A stretch of DNA of 64,000 nt from Fibrobacter succinogenes (GTDB lineage Bacteria > Fibrobacterota > Fibrobacteria > Fibrobacterales > Fibrobacteraceae), in the NCBI GenBank assembly GCA_902779055.1, contig CACZAD010000007.1, positions 434,001-498,000 on the forward strand, written 5' to 3'. Under the pieces are notes generated by a model. The model was not told the origin of the DNA. It did not search any database and was given only the letters and a program-made list of their open reading frames with translations. Positions within the stretch are counted from its first letter, which is position 1. Every line of letters begins with the position of its first letter. Position numbers and translations under genes: made by a program. This document shows, piece after piece, positions 34,105 to 42,344 of this stretch.

Positions 34105-35535
34105 ATGGTGGCAAGCTTTGCAACCTCCTGGGCTGCACCTGCCGAAGGTACGGTTGCTCCGAATAAGAAGCTATATGACTTTAACTTCGTCAACATGGAC
34201 TACGATGCAATTTTCCGTTCCGTTTCCGTGATTGCCGGCGTGGACATTTTGATAGCCCCGGATGTCAAGGGCAAAATCAGCTTGCGTGTGACCAAGAAGA
34301 CCTGGCAGGAAACTTTGGACATTATTTGTAATATGAATGACCTCACGTGGGTGATTCAGGACAAGTATATTTCCATCCAGCGCTTGAGCACTTACCAGGC
34401 CAAGCAGAAGAAAATTGCCGACGAAGAGAATCAGGCTGAACAGACGGCGCCTCTGGTACGTAAGAACTTCCAGGTGCATCATGCCAAGGCCGATGAACTC
34501 GTGAAGGTTCTCGAAAACATGAAGTCGAACCGCGGCAAGATCTCTGTCGTGGAACGCACGAACTCCATCATCGTCTACGATACTGAAAGCCGTATCGAAC
34601 AGATGGGCAACGCCCTTACCGAACTCGACGTCGAAACGCTCCAGATCATGATCACGGCAAAGCTTGTGGTCGTGAACAGCGAACTCGCTCGCGAACTCGG
34701 TGTGGACTGGACGGCAGCTATGGGCTCTGCAACGCTTACGCCGGGTACGGCAGCTGCTGCAACGGGTGCTACGGCGGGTTCTAGCCGAATCAGTGGAGCA
34801 ATCCAGTCTTTCCCGAACGGAACTTCTCCGGCTGTGGGTAAGGCTAATACGGCCATTACGGCAAGTCTCCTCGACAACAACCTCCAGATTGCCATTTCGA
34901 ACTTGATGGGTGATGCTTCTACGGAAGTGCTTGCTTCTCCGCAGGTTTCTACGCTCGACAATACCGAAGCTCAGGTGTTCATGGGTGACAAGGTTTCCAT
35001 CCGCGTGATTGACGACAGTGGTGAATCTTCGACCAAGATGGTGGAAACGGGTATCAAGCTGACTGTTACGCCGCATGTTTCTGGCGATAACCGCATCTTG
35101 CTCGACCTCCATCCGGAAAACAACTCTTACGGCTATGACGAAAAGGGCGAAGTCGTGATTTCGACCCAGGAAGCAAAGACCAAGGTGGTCGTGGCTGACG
35201 GTGAAACGGTCGTGATCGGTGGCCTTACCCGTAATGAAAATACGGAAAGCGAAAGTGGCATTCCGTTCCTCAAGGACATTCCGCTTTTGGGCAACCTCTT
35301 CAAGTATACCCGCAAGTCCATCACGAAGAAGGATCTCGTGATCTTTGTGACGCCGCGTATCATTCGCAATTACATCGGCAATGTCGATATCTCTGAAAAG
35401 TCCGAAGAAATTTCCGGTGTTGCCGCTCCGGAATTCAAGCCGGTCGATGACAAGATTATGGAATCTCCGGTGGTGACGGGTGAAACTCCGGAAGCTCCGG
35501 TTCCGGAAAACTCTCACGACGACTGGAATCAGTAA
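34105..35535 (+). CDS. pilQ: Type IV pilus secretin PilQ, short form
   Basis: Outer-membrane secretin through which the pilus emerges. Visible domains: STN (about 25-80; VIAGVDILIAPDVKGKISLR), a secretin N domain (95-165; FQVHHAKADELVKVLENM) and the secretin barrel (230-405; LASPQVSTLDNTEAQV, VVIGGLTRNE, GIPFLKDIPLLGNLFKY, DLVIFVTPRII). At 476 residues it lacks the N-terminal AMIN domains of typical PilQ, which appear in the preceding gene instead. The first ATG gives only a shortened signal peptide (MVASFATSWA); upstream codons LYEILTILI read as hydrophobic, so a non-ATG start (CTG or ATT) is possible. C-terminal tail is acidic and Pro-rich. Confidence 0.93.
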   Translation: MVASFATSWAAPAEGTVAPNKKLYDFNFVNMDYDAIFRSVSVIAGVDILIAPDVKGKISLRVTKKTWQETLDIICNMNDLTWVIQDKYISIQRLSTYQAKQKKIADEENQAEQTAPLVRKNFQVHHAKADELVKVLENMKSNRGKISVVERTNSIIVYDTESRIEQMGNALTELDVETLQIMITAKLVVVNSELARELGVDWTAAMGSATLTPGTAAAATGATAGSSRISGAIQSFPNGTSPAVGKANTAITASLLDNNLQIAISNLMGDASTEVLASPQVSTLDNTEAQVFMGDKVSIRVIDDSGESSTKMVETGIKLTVTPHVSGDNRILLDLHPENNSYGYDEKGEVVISTQEAKTKVVVADGETVVIGGLTRNENTESESGIPFLKDIPLLGNLFKYTRKSITKKDLVIFVTPRIIRNYIGNVDISEKSEEISGVAAPEFKPVDDKIMESPVVTGETPEAPVPENSHDDWNQ

Positions 35536-35544
35536 TTGTTGAAC

Positions 35545-35574
35545 TTGTCATCCCGGCTTCTATGCCGGGATCAA
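35545..35574. repeat. Dispersed palindromic repeat (TGTCATCCCGG type)
   Basis: TTGTCATCCCGGC, a short centre, then GCCGGGATCAA, ten bases after the pilQ stop. Same family as 9602 and 10290. Confidence 0.75.
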
Positions 35575-35584
35575 TAAAAATGCG

Positions 35585-35616
35585 AAGCCCTGGGTTTTAC
35601 CCAGGGCTTTGTTTTT
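35585..35616 (+). terminator. Terminator of the pil operon
   Basis: Perfect 10-bp stem AAGCCCTGGG / CCCAGGGCTT with loop TTTTA, then TTTGTTTTT. Marks the end of the PilZ-pilM-Q transcription unit; convergent holA starts its stop codon 54 bases on. Confidence 0.9.
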
Positions 35617-35669
35617 GCTGTTTCGGAACTGAGTCCGGGACGAGCGCTAAATTTAGAGGATAATGGGGG

Positions 35670-36638
35670 TTATCGCACGACGAGTGCGGCGAGCGCGAGT
35701 TCCTGGCTCATGCGGGTGGGGCACTTGCCACTTTTCATTTCGTAGTTGAGGTCGGCGAGGCGACGGAGCACGCGGATCAATAGCGGCTTGCGCCAGCGAC
35801 GGCAGCATTCGGCGGCCTGACCCTTCTTGACGAACATGTAGTAGTTCTTGCCTATCTTCTTGGCCGCTTCTTCGGGCGAAACGCCCTTTGCGGTAAGCGA
35901 AGCATAGTTCAAGAGCGAAAGCGCATAGCTGTACAGCGTGTTGGAAATGCGGATGGCGTCGACGCCGCTGTTCAAAAGTTCGTTGAGCTTCTGGACGTAG
36001 GCTTTGGCATCTTGCATCCCGAAGAACCCTTCGATTTCGTAGGTCGGGATGTCACGCTGCGAGACGACCATCGTCTTCACGAGATCAATTGTAATCTTTT
36101 TGCAATCCGGAGCGTAAAGGAGAATTTTATCGACTTCTTCGCACACGAGCTTTGTGTCGTTGCCCAAGGCTTCGGCAAGGTATTGAGCCGCTGCGGGTTC
36201 AATGGCCTTGTTGAAGTGTGTCGGGACCACGGCAGATATCCAGTCTGCCATTTCGTACTGCTTCGGCACGTCGTACTTTTCGATTTTTCCGACTTTCGAA
36301 AGCGCCTTGTAGAGTTCGCTGGAGGCGAGGAGCGTTTCAAAGTCAAAGAGCAGTTTGCCGCTTGCCGCGTGGGGGAGCCATTTGGCTAGAGCCTTGAGGT
36401 CGTCGGACTTCATGGCTTCGGCTTTACGGACGACGATGACCTGTTCTGGCGAGAACATCGACACAGAATCGCACGCTTCGATGATGACATCGGAGATGGA
36501 GGCGATGTTTGTATCGGTGGCGTATAGCACCTGCTTGGCCATCGGATCAGAAATCCGGTCGCCAAGAGTCTCGGACAGGAATTTTTCGATCCTCTTGTCC
36601 TTGCTGAACTGGTCTTTGCCGATTAGCGTTACGAACAT
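35670..36638 (-). CDS. holA: DNA polymerase III subunit delta
   Basis: Clamp-loader delta subunit, which opens the beta sliding clamp. The 322-residue protein matches HolA: FVTLIGKDQFSKDKRIEKFL at the start, SVSMFSPEQVIVVRKAEAM (the beta-binding region), LAEALGNDTKLVCEEVDKILLYA (domain II/III) and a helical C-terminal collar. Like other delta subunits it lacks a working Walker A. It follows greA on the same strand by 18 bases, so the two are probably co-transcribed. The C-terminal part is Arg-rich (CCRRWRKPLLIRVLRRLADL), as common for the collar. Confidence 0.88.
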   Translation of the reverse strand: MFVTLIGKDQFSKDKRIEKFLSETLGDRISDPMAKQVLYATDTNIASISDVIIEACDSVSMFSPEQVIVVRKAEAMKSDDLKALAKWLPHAASGKLLFDFETLLASSELYKALSKVGKIEKYDVPKQYEMADWISAVVPTHFNKAIEPAAAQYLAEALGNDTKLVCEEVDKILLYAPDCKKITIDLVKTMVVSQRDIPTYEIEGFFGMQDAKAYVQKLNELLNSGVDAIRISNTLYSYALSLLNYASLTAKGVSPEEAAKKIGKNYYMFVKKGQAAECCRRWRKPLLIRVLRRLADLNYEMKSGKCPTRMSQELALAALVVR

Positions 36639-36656
36639 AGATTATCCAATGCCGGA

Positions 36657-37124
36657 TTACTTGAAGTCGATGATCTGGAACTTGTTGACGCCCTTCGGGG
36701 TCTTGACTTCAATTTCGTCACCGCGCTTCTTGCCCATGAGTTCTGCACCGATCGGGCTCTTGAAGCTGATCTTGCCGTTGAGGGCGTCGGCTTCTTCGGG
36801 AGAGACGAGCTGGTAGACGATGTCGCGCTTGGTCTTCAGGTTCTTGGCCGTAACGGTAGCGCCGAACTTGATGGTGTCGGAATTTGCGTCAAAAGCAATC
36901 ACCTGGGCACGGGCGAGCTGGTCCTGGAGCTTCGGCATTTCGATGTTATCGATAGCGGCGAGGCGTTCCTTGGCGGCATGATATTCTGCGTTTTCGCTCA
37001 AATCACCTTGTGCACGGGCATCAACTAATTCTTGGAGTACGCGGGGACGTTCAACATTTTTTAAATTTTCAAGGTCCTTGACGAGCTTGTCGTAGGCCTC
37101 TTGTGTAAACATGATCTTTTCCAT
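36657..37124 (-). CDS. greA: Transcription elongation factor GreA
   Basis: Cleavage factor that rescues backtracked RNA polymerase. The 155-residue protein has the N-terminal coiled coil (TQEAYDKLVKDLENLKNVERP, DARAQGDLSENAEYHAAKERLA with the catalytic acidic pair D/E in DLSENAEYH) and the C-terminal FKBP-like domain (LVSPEEADALNGKISFKSPIGAELMGKKRGDEIEV). Length is typical. First gene of a greA-holA pair, divergent from argJ. Confidence 0.97.
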   Translation of the reverse strand: MEKIMFTQEAYDKLVKDLENLKNVERPRVLQELVDARAQGDLSENAEYHAAKERLAAIDNIEMPKLQDQLARAQVIAFDANSDTIKFGATVTAKNLKTKRDIVYQLVSPEEADALNGKISFKSPIGAELMGKKRGDEIEVKTPKGVNKFQIIDFK

Positions 37125-37198
37125 GCTCTACAAGGTAAAAATTTTAACGGGCGTTGCGAGCCCAGAATCGCAAAGAAAGCTTCTTTTTAGGAGATACT

Positions 37199-38416
37199 AT
37201 GTACACTGTGTTGGAAAAAGGCGGCGTTTGCTCCCCCAAGGGCTTTACCGCTTCTGGAATTTGCGCCGGTATCAAGGCCAGCGGCAATGCCGATATGGCT
37301 CTTCTCAAGAGTGAAAAGGCTGCCCGCTGCTTCGCCGTTTTTACCACCAATAAGGTGAAGGCCGCTCCGGTCCTTTATGACAAGGCTGCCCTCGAACACG
37401 CCCACTTTGCTTCTGCAGTGATCGTGAACAGCGGTAACGCTAACGCCTGCACGGGCGAAAAGGGTTATGCCGATGCTGAACGCATGGCTGTCCTTACCGA
37501 AGAAGCATTGAAGCTCACGCCGAAGAGCGTGCTTGTTTGCAGCACGGGCGTGATTGGTCACTTGATGCCGATGGACAAGATCGAAGCCGGCATTCCGAAG
37601 CTTGTGGAAAAGCTCCACGCCGATGCTTCCGAAGAATTCGGCCGCGCCATCCTCACGACGGACCTTGCTCTCAAGAGCCATGCCGTGGAAATCAAGACCG
37701 AAAAGGGTGTGGTGACCATCGGTGGCGCCTGCAAGGGTTCTGGCATGATCCACCCGAACATGGCTACGATGCTTGCCTTCATCACGACTGACCTTGCTTT
37801 GCCGATTGACTTCTTTGCTGAATTCCGCGCTAACATTGCGGATTCCTTCAACGCCATTACGGTTGATGGTGATACCAGCACGAACGACACTTGCATTATG
37901 CTTGCTAACGGCATGAGCGGCATCAAGTACGAAGACCTCTCCCTCAGCGAACAGGGTGAATTCCGTGCTGCTTTGACGCTCGTGATGCAAAGCCTCGCCA
38001 AGGACATTGTCCGCGACGGTGAAGGTGCAACGAAGCTCATCGAACTCCGCATCGAAAAGGCCGAAAGCCACGAAGAAGCTCTCCGCATGGCCCGCTTCAT
38101 CGGTACGTCGAACCTCGCCAAGTGCGCTATGTTCGGTGAAGACCCGAACTGGGGCCGCATCCTCAGCAGCGCCGGTTCCAGTGGCTGCAACATGGTAGCC
38201 GAACACACGGACCTCTACTTCGGTGAAGTCAAGGTTCTCGAAGGTGGCCGTCCGGTACAGCTGGATGAAGCACAGACTGCTGCACTGCATGCCGTGGTTC
38301 GTCAGCGTGAATACAAAGTAACGCTCGTGTTGAACATCGGCCAGGCTTCTGCAAGCGCATTCACTTGCGACTTGAGCTACGGCTACGTGAAAATCAACGC
38401 AGAGTATACGACCTAA
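37199..38416 (+). CDS. argJ: Bifunctional glutamate N-acetyltransferase / amino-acid acetyltransferase
   Basis: Arginine pathway enzyme that moves acetyl from acetylornithine to glutamate (and may also use acetyl-CoA). It is made as one chain that cuts itself before a threonine. The 405-residue protein shows IKASGNADMALL, VNSGNANACTGEKGYADA, CSTGVIG and the autocleavage motif NMATMLAF with Thr190 as the new N-terminal nucleophile. GEDPNWGRILSSAGSSG is the C-terminal signature. ATG at 37199 is preceded by GGAGATACT; an upstream in-frame start is unsupported. Divergent from greA; no other arg genes here. Confidence 0.97.
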   Translation: MYTVLEKGGVCSPKGFTASGICAGIKASGNADMALLKSEKAARCFAVFTTNKVKAAPVLYDKAALEHAHFASAVIVNSGNANACTGEKGYADAERMAVLTEEALKLTPKSVLVCSTGVIGHLMPMDKIEAGIPKLVEKLHADASEEFGRAILTTDLALKSHAVEIKTEKGVVTIGGACKGSGMIHPNMATMLAFITTDLALPIDFFAEFRANIADSFNAITVDGDTSTNDTCIMLANGMSGIKYEDLSLSEQGEFRAALTLVMQSLAKDIVRDGEGATKLIELRIEKAESHEEALRMARFIGTSNLAKCAMFGEDPNWGRILSSAGSSGCNMVAEHTDLYFGEVKVLEGGRPVQLDEAQTAALHAVVRQREYKVTLVLNIGQASASAFTCDLSYGYVKINAEYTT

Positions 38417-38463
38417 TCGGCTAGAGTTAATAAGAACTTTCTTTAAGAAGCCGATTATCTCGC

Positions 38464-38495
38464 ACACACGCCTCGTTAATACGAGGCGTTTTGTG
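38464..38495 (+). terminator. Terminator after argJ
   Basis: Perfect stem ACGCCTCGT / ACGAGGCGT with loop TAAT, followed by TTTTGTG; outer CAC/GTG bases can extend the stem. Confidence 0.82.
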
Positions 38496-38550
38496 CTCAC
38501 GGTACGACCCTCCTTTTCCCAATGCTAAAATGCAGAATGGAATTATAGAG

Positions 38551-38629
38551 TTGTCATCCTGAGCCCCAAAGGGGGGGAAGGATCCAGTGATTGTTTAAAA
38601 CTTCTCGGGTATGCTCCGGGAAGTTTTTG
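38551..38629. repeat. Intergenic repeat (GTCATCCTGAG...GGATCC) plus hairpin
   Basis: TTGTCATCCTGAGCCCC...GGGGGGGAAGGATCCAGTG at 38551-38590 is the counterpart, in reverse orientation, of the element at 16382. It is followed by an imperfect hairpin AAACTTCTCGG...CCGGGAAGTTTTT (38597-38629) just before the next gene's start. Confidence 0.65.
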
Positions 38630-38646
38630 TTTTATATTTAACTTAT

Positions 38647-39873
38647 ATGATTCGTACAGCTTTTCTTGCTATTCTTTGTTCTTGTGCGATAGCTCTTGGT
38701 CAAAATGCAAATCTTGACCCGGTTGACTACAACAAGGTTAAAGTTAACCCGGCCGATATGGCGGAATTTCAAGATGCTCGTAATAGTCTGTGGCTTGCGC
38801 TGAAAAATGGCGATGTTGATAAGGTCGATGTCGCTCTTGCGTTCTTGTCTCATGAGATGATTCCTGAGTCGGCGTTGGATAGTTTGGAACTTCTTCAGAT
38901 AAACTTGTTGCTGGAACGCTATGACCAGGCCATTCCGCAGTTTGCGAATATGCTTATGAAAGCGGGAAAAAATGTTCGCTATTCCTTTGCTGACGATTCC
39001 TTGTTTCAATACCTCAGAACTGAAACTCGGTTTGCTGCCGAATATTGGGATCGTCCCGCAGATCGAGACCGCAGAGAACGTCTTTCGAAGATGGTTAGTT
39101 ATTTGACCGAAGCTGCGCGAGCGAATGTAAAACAGGAATACAAGGACCTTGCTTCGATTTTTGTGGATTTGCATCCCTATTATCATATTTTCGATAAGGG
39201 ATATTGGATTTATAGCGCAAAAATGTTCAAAAGAGAACTTAGTAATGATAGTGTGTCCAATATTATTTCAAAGCGTGTGGAAGATTGGGTTGATTTTCAT
39301 CAAGAAATGGACACGGTTGCCGCTAAACCGATGCTTGAAAAAATGCAGGCTTTTTGTGAAACCTATCCGGAATCGGAGTATTCGGAGTGGCTGAAGAACA
39401 TTTCCTGGGAAATAGAAAGGGTTCAAAATAGTTACAAAAGGTATAGAAACTATTATGAAGAAAAACTTTATACTGGGGGTATAGGTTTAGAAGCATTTTT
39501 GCTCGGCGTAAACCTATCTTTTACCGAAGGTGAATTTTTGTTAGGTGTTCCTGTTCAGATATCGCGGCTCATCGTGACTCCGTCTATGTTTTTAGGTGGG
39601 GAATTTTCCGATGCTTTTTTCATTACGGCTGGTATAGATGTGTATGAAAACAAGTGGCTGAAAATTCAGCCGTTTGCGGGTGGGTACGACCTGTTTACTG
39701 CGGGCTTGCAGGTGGATTACCGTTTTTGGATGTCGAAAACGCGCGGTTCTGAATTCCATGACGCCACCTACCTGACTGTGAAACTTAGGTATATGGGAGT
39801 CTATAATGCTCCAGAAGCCAAAAAAGAATGGCATAACCGCATTTATCTGGGGCTCGGCCTTCATTTCTGGTAA
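38647..39873 (+). CDS. Hypothetical exported protein with probable C-terminal beta-barrel
   Basis: A 408-residue protein I cannot name. Start at 38647 gives a signal peptide (MIRTAFLAILCSCAIALGQ). Residues about 20-270 are helical and polar with tetratricopeptide-like spacing (FQDARNSLWLALKNGDVDKV, EMIPESALDSLELLQINLLLERY). The last 120 residues alternate hydrophobic and polar (LEAFLLGVNLSFTEGEFLLG, LIVTPSMFLGGEFSDAFFI) and end in HFW, a terminal aromatic signature of outer-membrane barrels. Likely an outer-membrane protein with a periplasmic helical part. No neighbour suggests a function; such proteins are frequent in Fibrobacter. Confidence 0.65.
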   Translation: MIRTAFLAILCSCAIALGQNANLDPVDYNKVKVNPADMAEFQDARNSLWLALKNGDVDKVDVALAFLSHEMIPESALDSLELLQINLLLERYDQAIPQFANMLMKAGKNVRYSFADDSLFQYLRTETRFAAEYWDRPADRDRRERLSKMVSYLTEAARANVKQEYKDLASIFVDLHPYYHIFDKGYWIYSAKMFKRELSNDSVSNIISKRVEDWVDFHQEMDTVAAKPMLEKMQAFCETYPESEYSEWLKNISWEIERVQNSYKRYRNYYEEKLYTGGIGLEAFLLGVNLSFTEGEFLLGVPVQISRLIVTPSMFLGGEFSDAFFITAGIDVYENKWLKIQPFAGGYDLFTAGLQVDYRFWMSKTRGSEFHDATYLTVKLRYMGVYNAPEAKKEWHNRIYLGLGLHFW

Positions 39874-39969
39874 AAGAGCGATGGTTCCTTTTGTGAACGG
39901 AATTCTTGTGATAATCCTGCCGCTGGGTGGGATTTTCTTGTATTTTTAATTGAAACACAAGGATGGAAT

Positions 39970-41145
39970 ATGGATAACTTTAATTTCTACAGCCCCACAG
40001 AATTTGTATTTGGTAAGGACCGCGAAAACGAATGCGGTGAACTCGTCAAAAAGTATGGCGGCACCAAGGTGCTGATTCATTACGGTGGTGGCTCTGCGGT
40101 GCGCTCCGGCTTGATTGACCGCGTTAAGGCGTCGCTCAATGCTGCGGGCGTTTCATTTGTGGAACTTGGTGGCGTAAAGCCGAATCCGCGTGATACCTTG
40201 ATTTACAAGGGCATCGAAATGGTGCGTGTAAACGATGTTGATTTCATCCTTGCTGTGGGCGGTGGCTCCGTCATTGATAGCTCTAAGGGCATTGCTGTGG
40301 GTGCGCTCTACGATGGTGATTTCTGGGACTTTTATGCGCATAAGTTGCCGGTCACGAAGGCGCTCCCGATTGGCGTGGTGCAAACGATTGCTGCTGCGGG
40401 TTCCGAAGGCAGTGGCGATTCCGTCGTGACAAAGGAAGAGGGAATGCTCAAGCGCGATATCGGTGCTGACGTGATTCGCCCGAGGTTTGCGGTGCAGAAT
40501 CCGGCCTTACTCTGTACGTTGCCTGCTTACCAGACGGCTTGCGGCATTACCGACATCATGGCACATGTGTTTGAACGCTACTTCACGAACACTTTGGAAG
40601 TCGAGACAACGGACCGCCTTTGCGAAGCGCTGCTCATCACGATGCTCAAGGAAGGCCCGCGCGCCATGGCCGAACCCGCCAATTACGATGTTCGTGCAAA
40701 TATCATGTGGGCGGGTACGGTAGCCCACAATGGCCTTGTGGGCTGCGGGCGCAGTCAGGACTGGAATAGCCACGCCATCGAACATGAACTCTCGGGACTC
40801 TATGACTGCGCCCATGGCGCGGGCTTGGCTGTCATTATGCCGGCGTGGATGGAATACGTGGTCGACCATAACGTGATGCGTTTTGCGCAGATGGCGACGC
40901 GCGTTTTCGGCTGTCAAATGAATTTTGAAAATCCGAAGGCTACGGCGCTCGAGGGCATCAAGGCTTTCCGCAGATTCCTGCATTCTATCGGTATGCCTAT
41001 CAACTTTGCGGAACTCGGCGCGAAGGAAGAGGACATCCCGACGCTTGTCGAAAAGCTGAATCCGGGTGATGGCTGGGGCTTTGTGCCGCTCAAGGCGAAG
41101 GACGTGACCGCAATTTACACCATCGCCGCTCACGCCACGCTATAG
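39970..41145 (+). CDS. Iron-containing alcohol dehydrogenase
   Basis: NAD(P)H-dependent group III alcohol dehydrogenase of the butanol dehydrogenase / YqhD type, reducing aldehydes. The 391-residue protein has NFNFYSPTEFVFGK at the start, the dinucleotide loop AVGGGSVIDSSKGIA, and metal ligands in ITDIMAHVFERYF (Asp, His) and the later SHAIEHELSGLYDCAHGAGLA (two His). Length is typical. A single-gene unit, followed by a palindrome-rich spacer. Substrate is not predictable; an ethanol or short-chain aldehyde role is a guess. Confidence 0.93.
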   Translation: MDNFNFYSPTEFVFGKDRENECGELVKKYGGTKVLIHYGGGSAVRSGLIDRVKASLNAAGVSFVELGGVKPNPRDTLIYKGIEMVRVNDVDFILAVGGGSVIDSSKGIAVGALYDGDFWDFYAHKLPVTKALPIGVVQTIAAAGSEGSGDSVVTKEEGMLKRDIGADVIRPRFAVQNPALLCTLPAYQTACGITDIMAHVFERYFTNTLEVETTDRLCEALLITMLKEGPRAMAEPANYDVRANIMWAGTVAHNGLVGCGRSQDWNSHAIEHELSGLYDCAHGAGLAVIMPAWMEYVVDHNVMRFAQMATRVFGCQMNFENPKATALEGIKAFRRFLHSIGMPINFAELGAKEEDIPTLVEKLNPGDGWGFVPLKAKDVTAIYTIAAHATL

Positions 41146-41418
41146 TTTTATCGAGCTGATAAACCCCAAAATGCAAAAATATGCTACTAAATGTCGAAAA
41201 AATCGTTATTTGATAGCATAAATTTTAGATAAACTAATTAATGTTGGCTGAAATGTGAGCTTGTCTGATTCTTTTGTGTTGCCAAATGCTTCAAAAAAGT
41301 CGATTTGGTATCAAAAAAGACGGCTGCATACTCTAATTGTATTTGGATAAAGTAAAAAATATGCTACCAAAATGAGAAAAATCTGATTTTGGTAGCATAA
41401 AATCGCGAAAAAAGCTCT
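41146..41418. repeat. Spacer with three related 30-41 base palindromes
   Basis: 41180-41220: TATGCTA(C)TAAAT...ATTT(G)ATAGCATA. About 41278-41312: TGCCAAAT...ATTTGGTA. 41360-41399: perfect 14-bp arms TATGCTACCAAAAT / ATTTTGGTAGCATA. Each loop has a small internal symmetry around an A-run (TCGAAAAAATCG, GAGAAAAATCTG). On the minus strand the last one is followed by TTTTTTACTTT and could terminate the FISUMP gene. The rest of the spacer is AT-rich with no gene. Confidence 0.75.
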
Positions 41419-42333
41419 TTAGTCTTTCAAGCAGCGGAGGCTGGCGCCGAATTCGGGGTCGAACTTTTCGAACTTGGCGATATCCTTGTCGTGGAAGAAG
41501 ACGAGAACTTCGCCTTCGCTTGTCCAGAAGTAAGCCTTTTTGCCGGCTTCGTCAAACTTGCGGTCCTTTATGGGCACGTCGCTCTTGGCGAAGTGTGCGC
41601 CGCCAGCCTTTGCGCCGAATCCGAGTTCGTCCTTGCCGTTTCCGAAGATCGGAGATTCCGGCTTGATCGGATCCCAACCGTAACCGGCCTTGAGAGCGAC
41701 CCCCGGCTTTTTACCGGCAACCTTCAACAGCTTTTGCCATTCGGTCTTGCTCGGCATGTGGAATCCTTCGAGGCAGGCTTTCTTGGCGTTTTCAAAGTTG
41801 TAGAGGCGTCCCCAGTGATTGCATTGTGAACAAATTGCACCGGAAACGGTGGCGAAGTTCATATTTTCGGCCGTCCAGAGCTGGTCGCCAATGACAATCC
41901 ATTCATAAGAATTTCCGTCACGCGGATCCTTGTAGCTTCCGCTTGTCGCAGGCGTGCCGTCTTCGTTGAATGTCTCGCCGAAGGCAATCTGCTTGTTCTG
42001 CTTGTATTCGGCCTTGGATGCCACTTTGCCGTTCTTGTGGTAGCGGATGACGGTTCCTTCGATGTAGCCGTTCGAGTAGGGCAGTTCAGTCTGGAGCGTG
42101 CCGTCCTTGTAGTATTCCTTGGTGAGTCCTTCACGGCGGTCATTCACGAAATTGGATTCGCGTTTGAGAGTCCCGTCATCGTAGTATTCCTTTTCGAGCC
42201 CTTCCTTCTTGTTGTCGACATAGGTGGCTTCGAAACGGATGTTGCCGTTCGGGTATTTTTCAACGCGAACGTCGTCGCATGCCGTAAAGAACATCGAACC
42301 CGCCGCGATGAAAAGAATGAATGGTAGTTTCAT
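41419..42333 (-). CDS. Lipoprotein with MORN-type repeats and a FISUMP domain
   Basis: A 304-residue lipoprotein (signal ending FFTAC, Cys about 19). Residues 25-130 are four MORN-variant repeats (YPNGNIRFEATYVDNKKEG, YYDDGTLKRESNFVNDRREG, and so on). The FISUMP domain follows (140-304): DPRDGNSYEWIVIGDQLWTAENMNF, WGRLYNFENAKKACLEGFHMPS, ELGFGAKAGGA, ending ASLRCLKD. It starts 12 bases after the GH8 gene stop on the same strand, so it may be co-expressed with a xylan enzyme, the best functional hint for a FISUMP protein in this window. Confidence 0.9.
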   Translation of the reverse strand: MKLPFILFIAAGSMFFTACDDVRVEKYPNGNIRFEATYVDNKKEGLEKEYYDDGTLKRESNFVNDRREGLTKEYYKDGTLQTELPYSNGYIEGTVIRYHKNGKVASKAEYKQNKQIAFGETFNEDGTPATSGSYKDPRDGNSYEWIVIGDQLWTAENMNFATVSGAICSQCNHWGRLYNFENAKKACLEGFHMPSKTEWQKLLKVAGKKPGVALKAGYGWDPIKPESPIFGNGKDELGFGAKAGGAHFAKSDVPIKDRKFDEAGKKAYFWTSEGEVLVFFHDKDIAKFEKFDPEFGASLRCLKD

Positions 42334-42344
42334 GCAAGTACTCC

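Noticed and set aside
34171..35517. Long minus-strand frame opposite pilQ
   Set aside because: Arg/His/Phe-rich shadow of the secretin gene with no domain.
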